The notes under the pieces: model-generated | What the model saw: the letters and a program-made list of their open reading frames with translations, nothing else | What the model was told of the DNA's origin: nothing | The model's database searches: none | Made by a program: the position numbers and the translations under genes | Part shown: one piece after another, positions 1-5,327 of the stretch | Numbering within the stretch: the stretch's first letter is position 1 | Layout of the letters: each line of letters begins with the position of its first letter | Assembly (NCBI GenBank): GCA_004297635.1 | Contig: SCUQ01000231.1 | Span: forward strand, 1 to 5,670 | Length of the DNA: 5,670 nucleotides | Direction of reading: 5' to 3' | Source: Rhizorhabdus sp. | GTDB taxonomy: Bacteria; Pseudomonadota; Alphaproteobacteria; Sphingomonadales; Sphingomonadaceae

Positions 1-334
1 CCTTGCGCGGATCGATCAGCACCGACAACGGCGAATTGCCGACCGGCCAGCGCGATACCTGGCGCACCGAATAGTCGATCATCGTCAGCGCCTTGCCGTC
101 GCCGACGATCAGCAACGGCACCCCCTTCTGATACTGGAACCGTACCTTGCCGGGCTGGCGCAGGGTCAGCGTGCCGCTGACCGATTTGCCGTTCCGATCG
201 GTCTGCACGAAATCGGCCGTCATCGTGCTGATCCCGCGCAGATGCGCCGAAACCTGCTCGAGCGAACCGGTCTGCGCGGCGGCGGGCGCCGCAGCGACAA
301 GGGCGGGGATCAGGGACAGGACAAGGGGACGCAT
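1..334 (-). CDS. lolA: Outer-membrane lipoprotein carrier protein LolA, 5' part (runs off left edge)
   Basis: I translated the minus strand from the ATG at 334-332 and it stays open for 111 codons to the window edge, so the 3' end is missing. LolA is the periplasmic chaperone that takes lipoproteins from LolCDE and carries them to the outer membrane. The first 20 residues form a signal peptide (MRPLVLSLIPALVAAAPAAA) ending in an AxA site, with mature protein starting at Gln21. The mature part has the LolA/LolB-like pattern of beta strands: ADFVQTDRNGKSVSGTLTL, then PGKVRFQY, LLIVGDGKALTMIDY and VRQVSRWPVGNSPL, which are typical of alphaproteobacterial LolA. AGGAAAA sits just upstream on the minus strand (343-337) as a ribosome binding site. 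The gene is divergent from the cluster on the plus strand. Family assignment is from remembered motif similarity and is fairly secure; the lipoprotein-binding C-terminal half is not visible. Confidence 0.88.
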   Translation of the reverse strand, partial: MRPLVLSLIPALVAAAPAAAQTGSLEQVSAHLRGISTMTADFVQTDRNGKSVSGTLTLRQPGKVRFQYQKGVPLLIVGDGKALTMIDYSVRQVSRWPVGNSPLSVLIDPRK

Positions 335-442
335 GATTTTCCTAGATATGTTTCGGTGCCCGCTTATGGCGAAGCGCCGCTGAATTGGAAATGAAGCATG
401 GCCAACGTCCCTTCGGCGGCGAAGTTTCCCTATATAAGACGC
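335..442. promoter_or_regulatory. Divergent intergenic region with candidate promoter box
   Basis: This 108-bp gap lies between divergently read lolA and the HExxH gene, so it should hold promoters for both. The clearest signal is an AT-rich TATATAAG at 431-438, out of character with the GC-rich surroundings. It ends only four bases before the ATG at 443, the distance expected of a -10 box for a leaderless transcript. TATATA is self-complementary, so it could in principle serve either strand. I found no convincing -35 box at 16-18 bp on the plus strand. A small hairpin, CTTCG-GCGG-CGAAG (411-424), sits just before the box. The promoter call is inference from position and composition only. Confidence 0.4.
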
Positions 443-973
443 ATGACCACCCGCCCCCTCACCATCGCCGAGCGCGTGCTGAGCCATGCCGTGTTCGGTG
501 ACGCCATCGATCCGGACCGGGTGCGGGTTCATCGCGCCCGCTGGTTCCCGCTGCAGCCCCGCAATGTCGTGATGGCCCCCGACGGTGCGATCTGGTGCCA
601 TCCGGATGGTGTGCTGTACCGCGCCTGTTACGCCGCCGCACCGCTCGACATGCGGGCGCTGTTCGTCCACGAGATGGTCCATGTCTGGCAGGCGCAGACG
701 CGCGGCCGCTGGTATCTGCCGCTGATGCGCCATCCCTTCTGCCGCTATGCCTACAGGTTGGACCCGGGCCGCCCCTTCGCCCGCTATGGAATCGAGCAGC
801 AGGCGGAGATGGTGGCCGATGCCTTTCTGGTGGCGCACGGGATTGCCCGGCCCGGGGGGCTGAGCATGGCCGACTACCGGGCCGTGCTGCCCTTTCCGAT
901 CCGCCTCGGCGGCGCGGCGGACGGGGTATCGGGCTTCCCCGCGCCCGCTGCACAAGCTACAGCCCGGCCATGA
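443..973 (+). CDS. Small HExxH metallopeptidase-like protein (family sometimes labelled 'vgr related')
   Basis: The product is 176 residues, without an obvious signal peptide or membrane segment, so it is probably cytoplasmic. It has a zinc-peptidase signature, HEMVH, at residues 76-80 inside FVHEMVHVWQAQTRG, and a downstream helix GIEQQAEMVADAFL whose Glu118 or Glu122 could be the third metal ligand, giving a gluzincin-like HExxH...E layout. The segment before it (FGDAIDPDRVRVHRARW, then PDGAIWCHPDG) together with HExxHxxQ recalls the DUF4157-type peptidase domain. I recall close sphingomonad relatives carrying the label 'vgr related protein', but nothing here resembles a VgrG spike. I chose ATG 443 because the remembered family starts MTxRPLT; ATG 398, preceded by a GGAA, would add 15 residues with no family likeness. 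Its stop overlaps the nadD start by ATGA, so translation is probably coupled. Enzyme activity and substrate are unknown. Confidence 0.75.
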   Translation: MTTRPLTIAERVLSHAVFGDAIDPDRVRVHRARWFPLQPRNVVMAPDGAIWCHPDGVLYRACYAAAPLDMRALFVHEMVHVWQAQTRGRWYLPLMRHPFCRYAYRLDPGRPFARYGIEQQAEMVADAFLVAHGIARPGGLSMADYRAVLPFPIRLGGAADGVSGFPAPAAQATARP

Positions 974-1602
974 TCCCCACCGGCCTGCTCGGCGGCAGCT
1001 TCAATCCCGCGCATTACAGCCATCGGCATATCAGCCGCTTCGCGATCCGCGCGCTGGGCCTGAGCGAAGTCTGGTGGCTGGTGTCGCCCGGCAATCCCCT
1101 CAAGGACAGCGCGGCGGATATGGCGCCCCTGTCCGCCCGGCTCGCCTCGGCCCAGCGGATGGCGCGGCGCGCGCCGATCCGGCCAACCGCGATCGAGGCG
1201 CGGCTGGGCACCCGCTATACCGCCGATACGCTGCGCGAACTGGTCCGCCGCTATCCCAATCGCCGCTTCATCTGGATCATGGGCGCCGACAATCTGGCGC
1301 AATTCCACCGGTGGCGCGACTGGCGCGGCATAGCGCGGCGGGTCGCCATTGCCGTGATCGCCCGTCCGGGCTATGATGGGGGTGCCCGCGCCTCCAGGGC
1401 GATGGGCTGGCTACGGCGCTTCGTCCGGCCCGCGGCCAAGGCGACATCATGGACGAGATGGAGACCGCCGGCCCTCGTGCTGCTGCACTTTTATCCTGAT
1501 CGCGGTTCCGCAACGCGGCTCCGGGCCAAGGACCCAGGCTGGCATCTTTCCCACACCAACCGAGGCCTGCGCGACCGTTTGACGCGCCGGCCGCTGCCAT
1601 AG
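970..1602 (+). CDS. nadD: Nicotinate-nucleotide adenylyltransferase NadD
   Basis: NadD transfers AMP from ATP to nicotinate mononucleotide to form deamido-NAD, the penultimate step of NAD synthesis, in the cytoplasm. The 210-residue product is of normal family length. It opens with the nucleotidyltransferase P-loop-like signature LLGGSFNPAH at residues 6-15, continues with VSPGNPLK, has GADNLAQFHRWRDW from residue 105, and near the end has SATRLR (180-185), matching the family's SSTxIR. The usual HxGH at residues 15-18 reads HYSH, with Ser in place of Gly17. After SATRLR there is only a short basic tail and no typical C-terminal YI...LY helix. ATG 970 is chosen because the protein signature starts at once and because it overlaps the previous stop (ATGA). 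The reading frame is open upstream of 970, but those codons shadow the upstream gene. It leads into rsfS, a gene neighbour across many bacteria. Confidence 0.92.
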   Translation: MIPTGLLGGSFNPAHYSHRHISRFAIRALGLSEVWWLVSPGNPLKDSAADMAPLSARLASAQRMARRAPIRPTAIEARLGTRYTADTLRELVRRYPNRRFIWIMGADNLAQFHRWRDWRGIARRVAIAVIARPGYDGGARASRAMGWLRRFVRPAAKATSWTRWRPPALVLLHFYPDRGSATRLRAKDPGWHLSHTNRGLRDRLTRRPLP

Positions 1603-1605
1603 GAG
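1601..1605 (+). promoter_or_regulatory. Ribosome binding site of rsfS
   Basis: AGGAG lies five bases before TTG 1611 and overlaps the TAG stop of nadD (1600-1602). It is the best Shine-Dalgarno match in the cluster and fixes the non-ATG start of rsfS. The overlap with the stop suggests translational coupling to nadD. Confidence 0.75.
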
Positions 1606-1610
1606 TTACA

Positions 1611-2012
1611 TTGACCGCCACGAACAGCATCGGCGCCTCCACAGGCACCAAGGATGCAGACCCTTCGGCCCGGCTTCATGAGCTCGTGCTGAAATCGCTC
1701 GACGACGATCAGGCCGTCGAGACCGTGACCATTCCGCTCGCGGGGAAATCCTCGATCGCCGATCATATGGTGATCGCTTCGGGCCGGTCGACCCGCCAGG
1801 TCGCCTCGATGGCGACGAAGCTCGCCGACAAGATCAAGACCGAGCTTGGCCGCAGCGTCCGCATCGAGGGGCTGCCAACCGCCGACTGGGTGCTGATCGA
1901 CGCGGGCGACGTGATCATCCACCTGTTCCGCCCCGAGGTGCGCAGCTTCTACAATCTCGAGCGGATGTGGAATTTCGGCGACGCGCCCGCCCCGGTCGCA
2001 GCGCAGGCCTGA
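1611..2012 (+). CDS. rsfS: Ribosomal silencing factor RsfS
   Basis: RsfS (Iojap/RsfA family) binds ribosomal protein uL14 on the 50S subunit and blocks joining with the 30S, lowering translation in starvation or stationary phase. The product is 133 residues. About 17 N-terminal residues are polar and probably disordered; the conserved domain runs from roughly residue 20 to 125. Its hallmarks are KSSIADHMVIASGRSTRQV in the first half and DWVLIDAGDVIIHLFRPE followed by RSFYNLERMW near the end. The TTG start is supported by AGGAG five bases upstream and by the absence of a nearby ATG that would keep the whole domain. The gene begins 8 bases after nadD stops, in the widely conserved nadD-rsfS-rlmH order. 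The short Ala/Pro-rich tail after the ERMW motif is not part of the core domain. Confidence 0.95.
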   Translation: MTATNSIGASTGTKDADPSARLHELVLKSLDDDQAVETVTIPLAGKSSIADHMVIASGRSTRQVASMATKLADKIKTELGRSVRIEGLPTADWVLIDAGDVIIHLFRPEVRSFYNLERMWNFGDAPAPVAAQA

Positions 2013-2026
2013 TCCAGAACAGCGGC

Positions 2027-2032
2027 AGGGGG
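2027..2032 (+). promoter_or_regulatory. Ribosome binding site of rlmH
   Basis: AGGGGG lies ten bases before TTG 2043, in the 30-bp gap after rsfS. The spacing is slightly long, but no other purine-rich stretch is nearby, and the protein family begins at the LLHI encoded from 2043. Confidence 0.5.
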
Positions 2033-2042
2033 CCGAAACCAT

Positions 2043-2465
2043 TTGCTGCTGCATATCGTTGCCAGGGGGAAGATCGGCCGCTGCCCCGAGGCCGATCTGG
2101 TCGATCGCTATCTGAAGCGCATCGCCTGGCCTACCCGCGTCACCGAATTGCCCGACACCGGCGGGCGCATGCCGTCGCGAGAGGCGGGCACCGTCATCAT
2201 CATGCTCGACGAAAAGGGCGATCAGCTCGGCTCGACGGCCTTTGCCGACAAGCTCGGCCGCTGGCGGGATGACGGCCGCCGCGAAGCCCGTTTCCTGATC
2301 GGCGCGGCCGATGGCTTCGACGAGGCGCAGCGCCGCGATGCCGACCTGCTCTTCGCCTTCGGCAAGGCGACCTGGCCCCACATGCTTGCCCGCGCGATGC
2401 TGGCCGAACAGCTATGGCGCGCGACCAGCATCCTGGCCGGGCATCCCTATCACAGGGAAGGCTGA
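2043..2465 (+). CDS. rlmH: 23S rRNA (pseudouridine-1915 N3) methyltransferase RlmH
   Basis: RlmH is a SPOUT-class methyltransferase that uses S-adenosylmethionine to methylate pseudouridine 1915 in helix 69 of 23S rRNA on assembled 70S ribosomes. The product is 140 residues, slightly short but within the family range. It begins LLHIVARGKIG and has the SAM-pocket segment FLIGAADGF at residues 84-92 (FxIGGxxG in the family, here with Ala88 for the second Gly). It ends with the deep trefoil-knot segment TWPHMLARAMLAEQLWRA and the C-terminal PYHREG, whose Tyr136, His137 and Arg138 match the conserved YHR that contacts RNA and cofactor. TTG 2043 gives the family N-terminus directly. The stop TGA (2463-2465) overlaps an ATG at 2465 that is in frame with envC, but translation from there would pass through the repeat element. 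The gene follows rsfS by 30 bp. Confidence 0.94.
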   Translation: MLLHIVARGKIGRCPEADLVDRYLKRIAWPTRVTELPDTGGRMPSREAGTVIIMLDEKGDQLGSTAFADKLGRWRDDGRREARFLIGAADGFDEAQRRDADLLFAFGKATWPHMLARAMLAEQLWRATSILAGHPYHREG

Positions 2466-2479
2466 TGGCAGGGGGTGAG

Positions 2480-2610
2480 ATCATTCCTCCCCGGCATGGG
2501 GCAGGGGACCATGCGCGGCATGGTGGAGGGGGGCCGACACAGGCGCAGTGCTCGCCGACCGCCCCCTCCACCCCTTCGCGGTCCCCTTCCCCGTGCCGGG
2601 GAGGAATGAT
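2480..2610. repeat. 131-bp near-palindromic MITE-like element with terminal inverted repeats
   Basis: The outer arms, 2480-2510 and 2580-2610, are inverted copies of 31 bp with 29 matches; each arm starts ATCATTCCTCCCCGGCA when read inward. An inner pair, GGTGGAGGGGG at 2522-2532 and its complement at 2562-2572, matches perfectly over 11 bp, leaving a central loop of about 29 bases. The whole would fold into one long hairpin in RNA or single-stranded DNA. I recall very similar palindromes with CATTCCTCCCC...GGGGAGGAATG ends scattered between genes of sphingomonads, so this is probably a multicopy, non-autonomous element; copy number cannot be judged from one window. I see no clear target-site duplication and no coding capacity. 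It fills almost the entire rlmH-envC gap, and its right end contains the likely envC start. Confidence 0.8.
2601..2605 (+). promoter_or_regulatory. Shine-Dalgarno-like GAGGA at the envC start, inside the repeat arm
   Basis: GAGGA directly abuts ATG 2606, which is too close for normal use, but lies nine bases before GTG 2615 in the same frame, a good spacing. The motif is part of the right terminal repeat and would pair with TCCTC at 2485-2489 in the folded transcript. It therefore bears both on start choice and on possible masking of the site. Confidence 0.4.
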
Positions 2611-3802
2611 TGCCGTGGCGCTCGCAATATCATGCGCCGCCCCCCTCCTTGCCGCGCCCGCCGATCCCGGCACCGTCGAGCAGCAGCGCGCGCTCGTTGC
2701 GGCGAAACATCAGGCGGCCCTCGCGTCCGCCCGCGCCGCCGCGCTCGAACGGCAGGCCCGTGCGACCGCGCGCGCCGCCGACCGCGCGCGCGCCGAACAG
2801 GCTGCCGCCGCGGCTGCGATCCAGGCCTCCGAGGCGCGGATCGCGGCCGCCGAGGCGCGGCTGCGGATCGTCGACCGGCTGCGCGTCCGCCAGCGGGCCC
2901 GCCTCGCCGAGCGGCAGGGGCCGATCGTGCGCCTGACCGCCGCGCTCCAGACGATGGCTCGCCGGCCGGCGGCACTGGCGCTGGTCCAGCCCGGTTCGGT
3001 CGACGACATGGTGCATGTCCGTGCCCTGCTCGGCTCGGCGCTGCCCGAGATCCGGGCACGTACCGCAGACCTGCGGGCCGAGGTGGCGCGCGGCGACGCG
3101 CTGCGCCGTCGCGCCGGGCAGGCGGTGGCCGAGCTGCGGCGCCAGCAGGCCCAGATCGAGATCGACCGCCGCGCGCTCGCCCGGCTGGAAGCCCAGCAGC
3201 GGCAGCGATCCCAGGGGCTGGTCGACGATGCCATGGCCGCGCAGGACCGGATGATCGCGATGGGCGAAAAGGCGCGGGATATCGCCCAGCTGATCGAGGA
3301 CCTCGACAGCCAGGCCGGCCTGCGCGCCCGGCTGGCGAACCTGCCCGGGCCGCTCTTGCGCCCCCGCCTGCCGGGCCGGGCCGCGACCCCGCCGCCCACC
3401 GAGCTGGAGCGGCTGGCCGCCGCCGCGAGCTCGCCGCCGCCCTATCGGCTGCCCGTGCTCGGCCGACTGGTCAGCGGCATGGGCGAGCTGTCCGAATCGG
3501 GGGTGCGCGCCCGTGGCCTGACGCTTGCCACCGCGCGCGGTGCGCAGGTGGTGGCGCCCGCCGCGGGCCGCGTCGCCTATGCAGGCGCCTTCCGCAGCTT
3601 CGGGCGGATCGTGATCATCGAGCATGACAACGGCTGGGCGACCCTCGTCACCGGCCTGGGGCGGCTCGGTGTCAAGGCGGACGACGAACTGATTCAGGGC
3701 AGCCCGATCGGCGTCGCCGGTGGCGGCGAACCGCGCATTACCGTCGAACTGCGCCGCAACGGCCAGCCGGTCGACATATTGCCGATCGTTTCGCGCCGGT
3801 GA
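2606..3802 (+). CDS. envC: EnvC-like murein hydrolase activator (degenerate LytM/M23 domain)
   Basis: EnvC-type proteins sit in the periplasm and switch on cell-wall amidases at the division site. From ATG 2606 the product is 398 residues (E. coli EnvC is 419). Residues 1 to about 18 are hydrophobic (MIAVALAISCAAPLLAA) and look like a signal peptide, though without the usual N-terminal Lys/Arg. A long Ala/Arg/Glu-rich coiled coil covers about residues 25-240, broken by the family segment around ALALVQPGSVDDM. A Pro-rich linker follows, then a LytM fold from about residue 285 (VAPAAGRVAYAGAF, IVIIEHDNGWATLVTGLG). Catalytic residues are lost: the HxxxD position reads Ala302...Thr306 and the HxH position reads Arg377-Ile-Thr379, so it should activate rather than cut. 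The start is uncertain: GTG 2615 is equally possible, and ATG 2465 (overlapping the rlmH stop) would add 47 residues encoded largely by the repeat. The order rlmH-envC-ctpA agrees with this identity. Confidence 0.85.
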   Translation: MIAVALAISCAAPLLAAPADPGTVEQQRALVAAKHQAALASARAAALERQARATARAADRARAEQAAAAAAIQASEARIAAAEARLRIVDRLRVRQRARLAERQGPIVRLTAALQTMARRPAALALVQPGSVDDMVHVRALLGSALPEIRARTADLRAEVARGDALRRRAGQAVAELRRQQAQIEIDRRALARLEAQQRQRSQGLVDDAMAAQDRMIAMGEKARDIAQLIEDLDSQAGLRARLANLPGPLLRPRLPGRAATPPPTELERLAAAASSPPPYRLPVLGRLVSGMGELSESGVRARGLTLATARGAQVVAPAAGRVAYAGAFRSFGRIVIIEHDNGWATLVTGLGRLGVKADDELIQGSPIGVAGGGEPRITVELRRNGQPVDILPIVSRR

Positions 3803-3961
3803 CGGCCGCGGAGACGACGCACCGTCGATCGGCGGCGCCAAGACATTGAAATATCATCGGGTTCTTACCATCTTCGACTTAAGTCTAGACGGCCAGGGGC
3901 GCTATTTCCCGTCACGTCAAAAAATTGTAGGATACAGGCTTCCTGGAGCGGGCGAGAATTG
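3803..3961 (+). promoter_or_regulatory. envC-ctpA intergenic region, AT-rich, with overlapping palindromes
   Basis: This 159-bp gap is markedly richer in A and T from about 3840 onward than the genes around it, which fits a promoter for ctpA. It contains two overlapping perfect palindromes, GACTTAAGTC (3876-3885) and GTCTAGAC (3883-3890), and a smaller TGTA-GGA-TACA (3926-3936). TTGAAA at 3846-3851 could be a -35 box, but I see no good -10 box at the right distance; TAGGAT (3929-3933 region) is another weak candidate. No stem followed by a T-run is present, so I call no terminator for envC. GGAG (3945-3948) and GAGAA (3954-3958) are the possible ribosome binding sites for ctpA, neither ideal. 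Confidence 0.4.
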
Positions 3962-5305
3962 ATGACGAAGACCCTGTTGCGTTCGGTTGGACTGTTCGGC
4001 GCCGGCATGATCGCCGCCACCCTGGCGCCCGCGATCGGCGCGGTCGACGTCAGCACCTATAAGGAACTCGATCAGTTCATGAGCGTGTTCGAGCGGGTCC
4101 GCTCGGACTATGTCGAAAAGGTCGACGATCGCACCCTGATCAAGGGCGCGATCGACGGCATGCTCGCCAGCCTCGATCCGCACAGCGCCTATCTCGACGC
4201 CCGCGACCGGCAGAACATGCGGACCCAGACCCAGGGCAGCTATGGCGGCCTCGGCCTGTCTGTCACCATGGAGGACGGCGCGGTCAAGATCATGACCGCG
4301 CAGGAAGACACGCCCGCCGCCAAGGCCGGCCTGAAGACCGGCGACTATATCACCCATCTCGACGGCAAGCTGCTCTATGGCGGTTCGCTCGACGAGGCGG
4401 TGGACCAGATGCGCGGCAAGCCGGGCACGAAAATCTCGCTGACCGTCGTGCGCCCCGGCCGCGACAAGCCGTTCGACGTGGCGCTGACCCGTGAGGTGAT
4501 CCAGCTCAAGCCGGTCAAGTGGGAGGTCAAGAACGAGGTCGGCATCATCAACATCAACACCTTCGTCAATTCGAATACGGGCGATTCGGTCCGCGCGGCG
4601 ATCGCCGGCATCCAGAAGTCGCTCGGCCATGATCCGCTCGGCTATGTGATCGACCTGCGTTCCAATCCGGGCGGGCTGCTCGATCAGGCGATCGACGTAT
4701 CGGACATCTTCCTGGAACGCGGCGAGATCGTCTCGCAGCGCGGCCGCGAGAAGAACGACATCGAGCGCCGCTATGCCACGCCGGGCGACCTGGCCCATGG
4801 CCTGCCGATCATCGTGCTCGTCGATGCCGGCTCGGCCTCCGCCGCCGAGATCGTCGCGGGAGCGCTGCAGGACCAGAAGCGCGCCCTGGTGATGGGTGAG
4901 CGCAGCTTCGGCAAGGGATCGGTGCAGACCGTGCTGGAACTGAGCGACGATACCGCGCTCAAGCTGACAACGGCGCGCTACTTCACGCCGTCCGGGCGAT
5001 CGGTGCAGGAGGGCGGGATCAAGCCCGATATCATCGTGCCCCAGCTCAGCGATGCCGATTACAAGGCCCGGCCGCGCCTGCGCGAAGCCGATCTGCGCCG
5101 CCACCTGATCAACGAGGCCAAGGTCGACGACAAGGTGCTCGAGGATGACGGCAAGCCAGATCCGCGCTTCCAGCTGACCGCCGAGGGGCTGAAGAAGCAG
5201 GGCATCGACGACTTCCAGCTCGACTATGCGATCAAGACGCTCTCGCGGATGAGCCAGCCGGCGCTGCGCACCGCTCTGGCGGGCGCCAAGCGCGGCGCGA
5301 AGTAA
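3962..5305 (+). CDS. ctpA: Carboxy-terminal processing protease CtpA (S41 family, PDZ domain)
   Basis: CtpA is a periplasmic or membrane-attached serine protease that trims or degrades exported proteins from their C-termini. The product is 447 residues, normal for the family. Residues 1-27 (basic MTKTLLR then a hydrophobic stretch ending AIGA) form a signal peptide. The N-terminal helical part has YVEKVDD and GMLASLDPHSAYLD. A PDZ domain spans about residues 92-180, from GSYGGLGLSV through AGLKTGDYITHLDG. The S41 catalytic domain follows, with YVIDLRSNPGGLLDQAI and the GSASAAEIVAGALQD block. The active site can be read as Ser293, Lys318 (in SFGKGSVQT) and Gln322; the Ser-Lys spacing of 25 and Lys-Gln spacing of 4 match known CtpA/CtpB enzymes. 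ATG 3962 is preferred over the adjoining TTG 3959. It follows envC, as in other Alphaproteobacteria, and may act on cell-wall enzymes or their regulators, which is inference. Confidence 0.95.
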   Translation: MTKTLLRSVGLFGAGMIAATLAPAIGAVDVSTYKELDQFMSVFERVRSDYVEKVDDRTLIKGAIDGMLASLDPHSAYLDARDRQNMRTQTQGSYGGLGLSVTMEDGAVKIMTAQEDTPAAKAGLKTGDYITHLDGKLLYGGSLDEAVDQMRGKPGTKISLTVVRPGRDKPFDVALTREVIQLKPVKWEVKNEVGIININTFVNSNTGDSVRAAIAGIQKSLGHDPLGYVIDLRSNPGGLLDQAIDVSDIFLERGEIVSQRGREKNDIERRYATPGDLAHGLPIIVLVDAGSASAAEIVAGALQDQKRALVMGERSFGKGSVQTVLELSDDTALKLTTARYFTPSGRSVQEGGIKPDIIVPQLSDADYKARPRLREADLRRHLINEAKVDDKVLEDDGKPDPRFQLTAEGLKKQGIDDFQLDYAIKTLSRMSQPALRTALAGAKRGAK

Positions 5306-5327
5306 GGAAACGATCCCAGCAAAGATT

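Noticed and set aside
147..383. 78-codon plus-strand frame opposite lolA
   Set aside because: It is antisense to the signal peptide and first strands of LolA, which is the recognisable protein; no domain or ribosome binding site.
595..969. Long upstream extension of the nadD frame
   Set aside because: The NadD signature begins immediately at ATG 970. The upstream codons overlap the HExxH gene and translate to Arg/Pro/Gly-rich sequence without homology features.
443..973. The HExxH gene as a type VI secretion VgrG component
   Set aside because: The remembered label 'vgr related' suggests this, but the protein is only 176 residues, has no spike-like region, and no secretion genes are nearby.
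1491..2381. 296-codon minus-strand frame across rsfS and rlmH
   Set aside because: It covers two well-recognised genes and their junctions on the other strand and has no family features; considered a composition artefact.
2480..2610. The palindrome as an intrinsic terminator or CRISPR repeat unit
   Set aside because: It is far longer than a terminator stem, lacks a T-run, and occurs as one inverted pair rather than regularly spaced direct repeats.
2548..3627. 359-codon plus-strand frame inside envC
   Set aside because: The translation is a run of Arg, Ala, Pro and Gly typical of an out-of-frame reading, while the EnvC frame shows coiled coil and LytM features.
3815..3827. Short hairpin CGACG-CAC-CGTCG after envC as a terminator
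   Set aside because: The stem is only 5 bp and no T-run follows; such stems arise by chance in GC-rich DNA.
2630..3841. 403-codon open frame on the minus strand opposite envC
   Set aside because: It mirrors the Ala/Arg/Glu-rich coiled coil of EnvC in a GC-rich genome, has low-complexity composition, no ribosome binding site and no recognisable domain. It is an antisense shadow.
3917..5104. 395-codon open frame on the minus strand opposite ctpA
   Set aside because: It lies opposite a clearly real S41 protease with intact catalytic residues. Its product, rich in Asp, His, Arg and Leu, is typical of antisense reading of GC-rich genes and matches no family I know.
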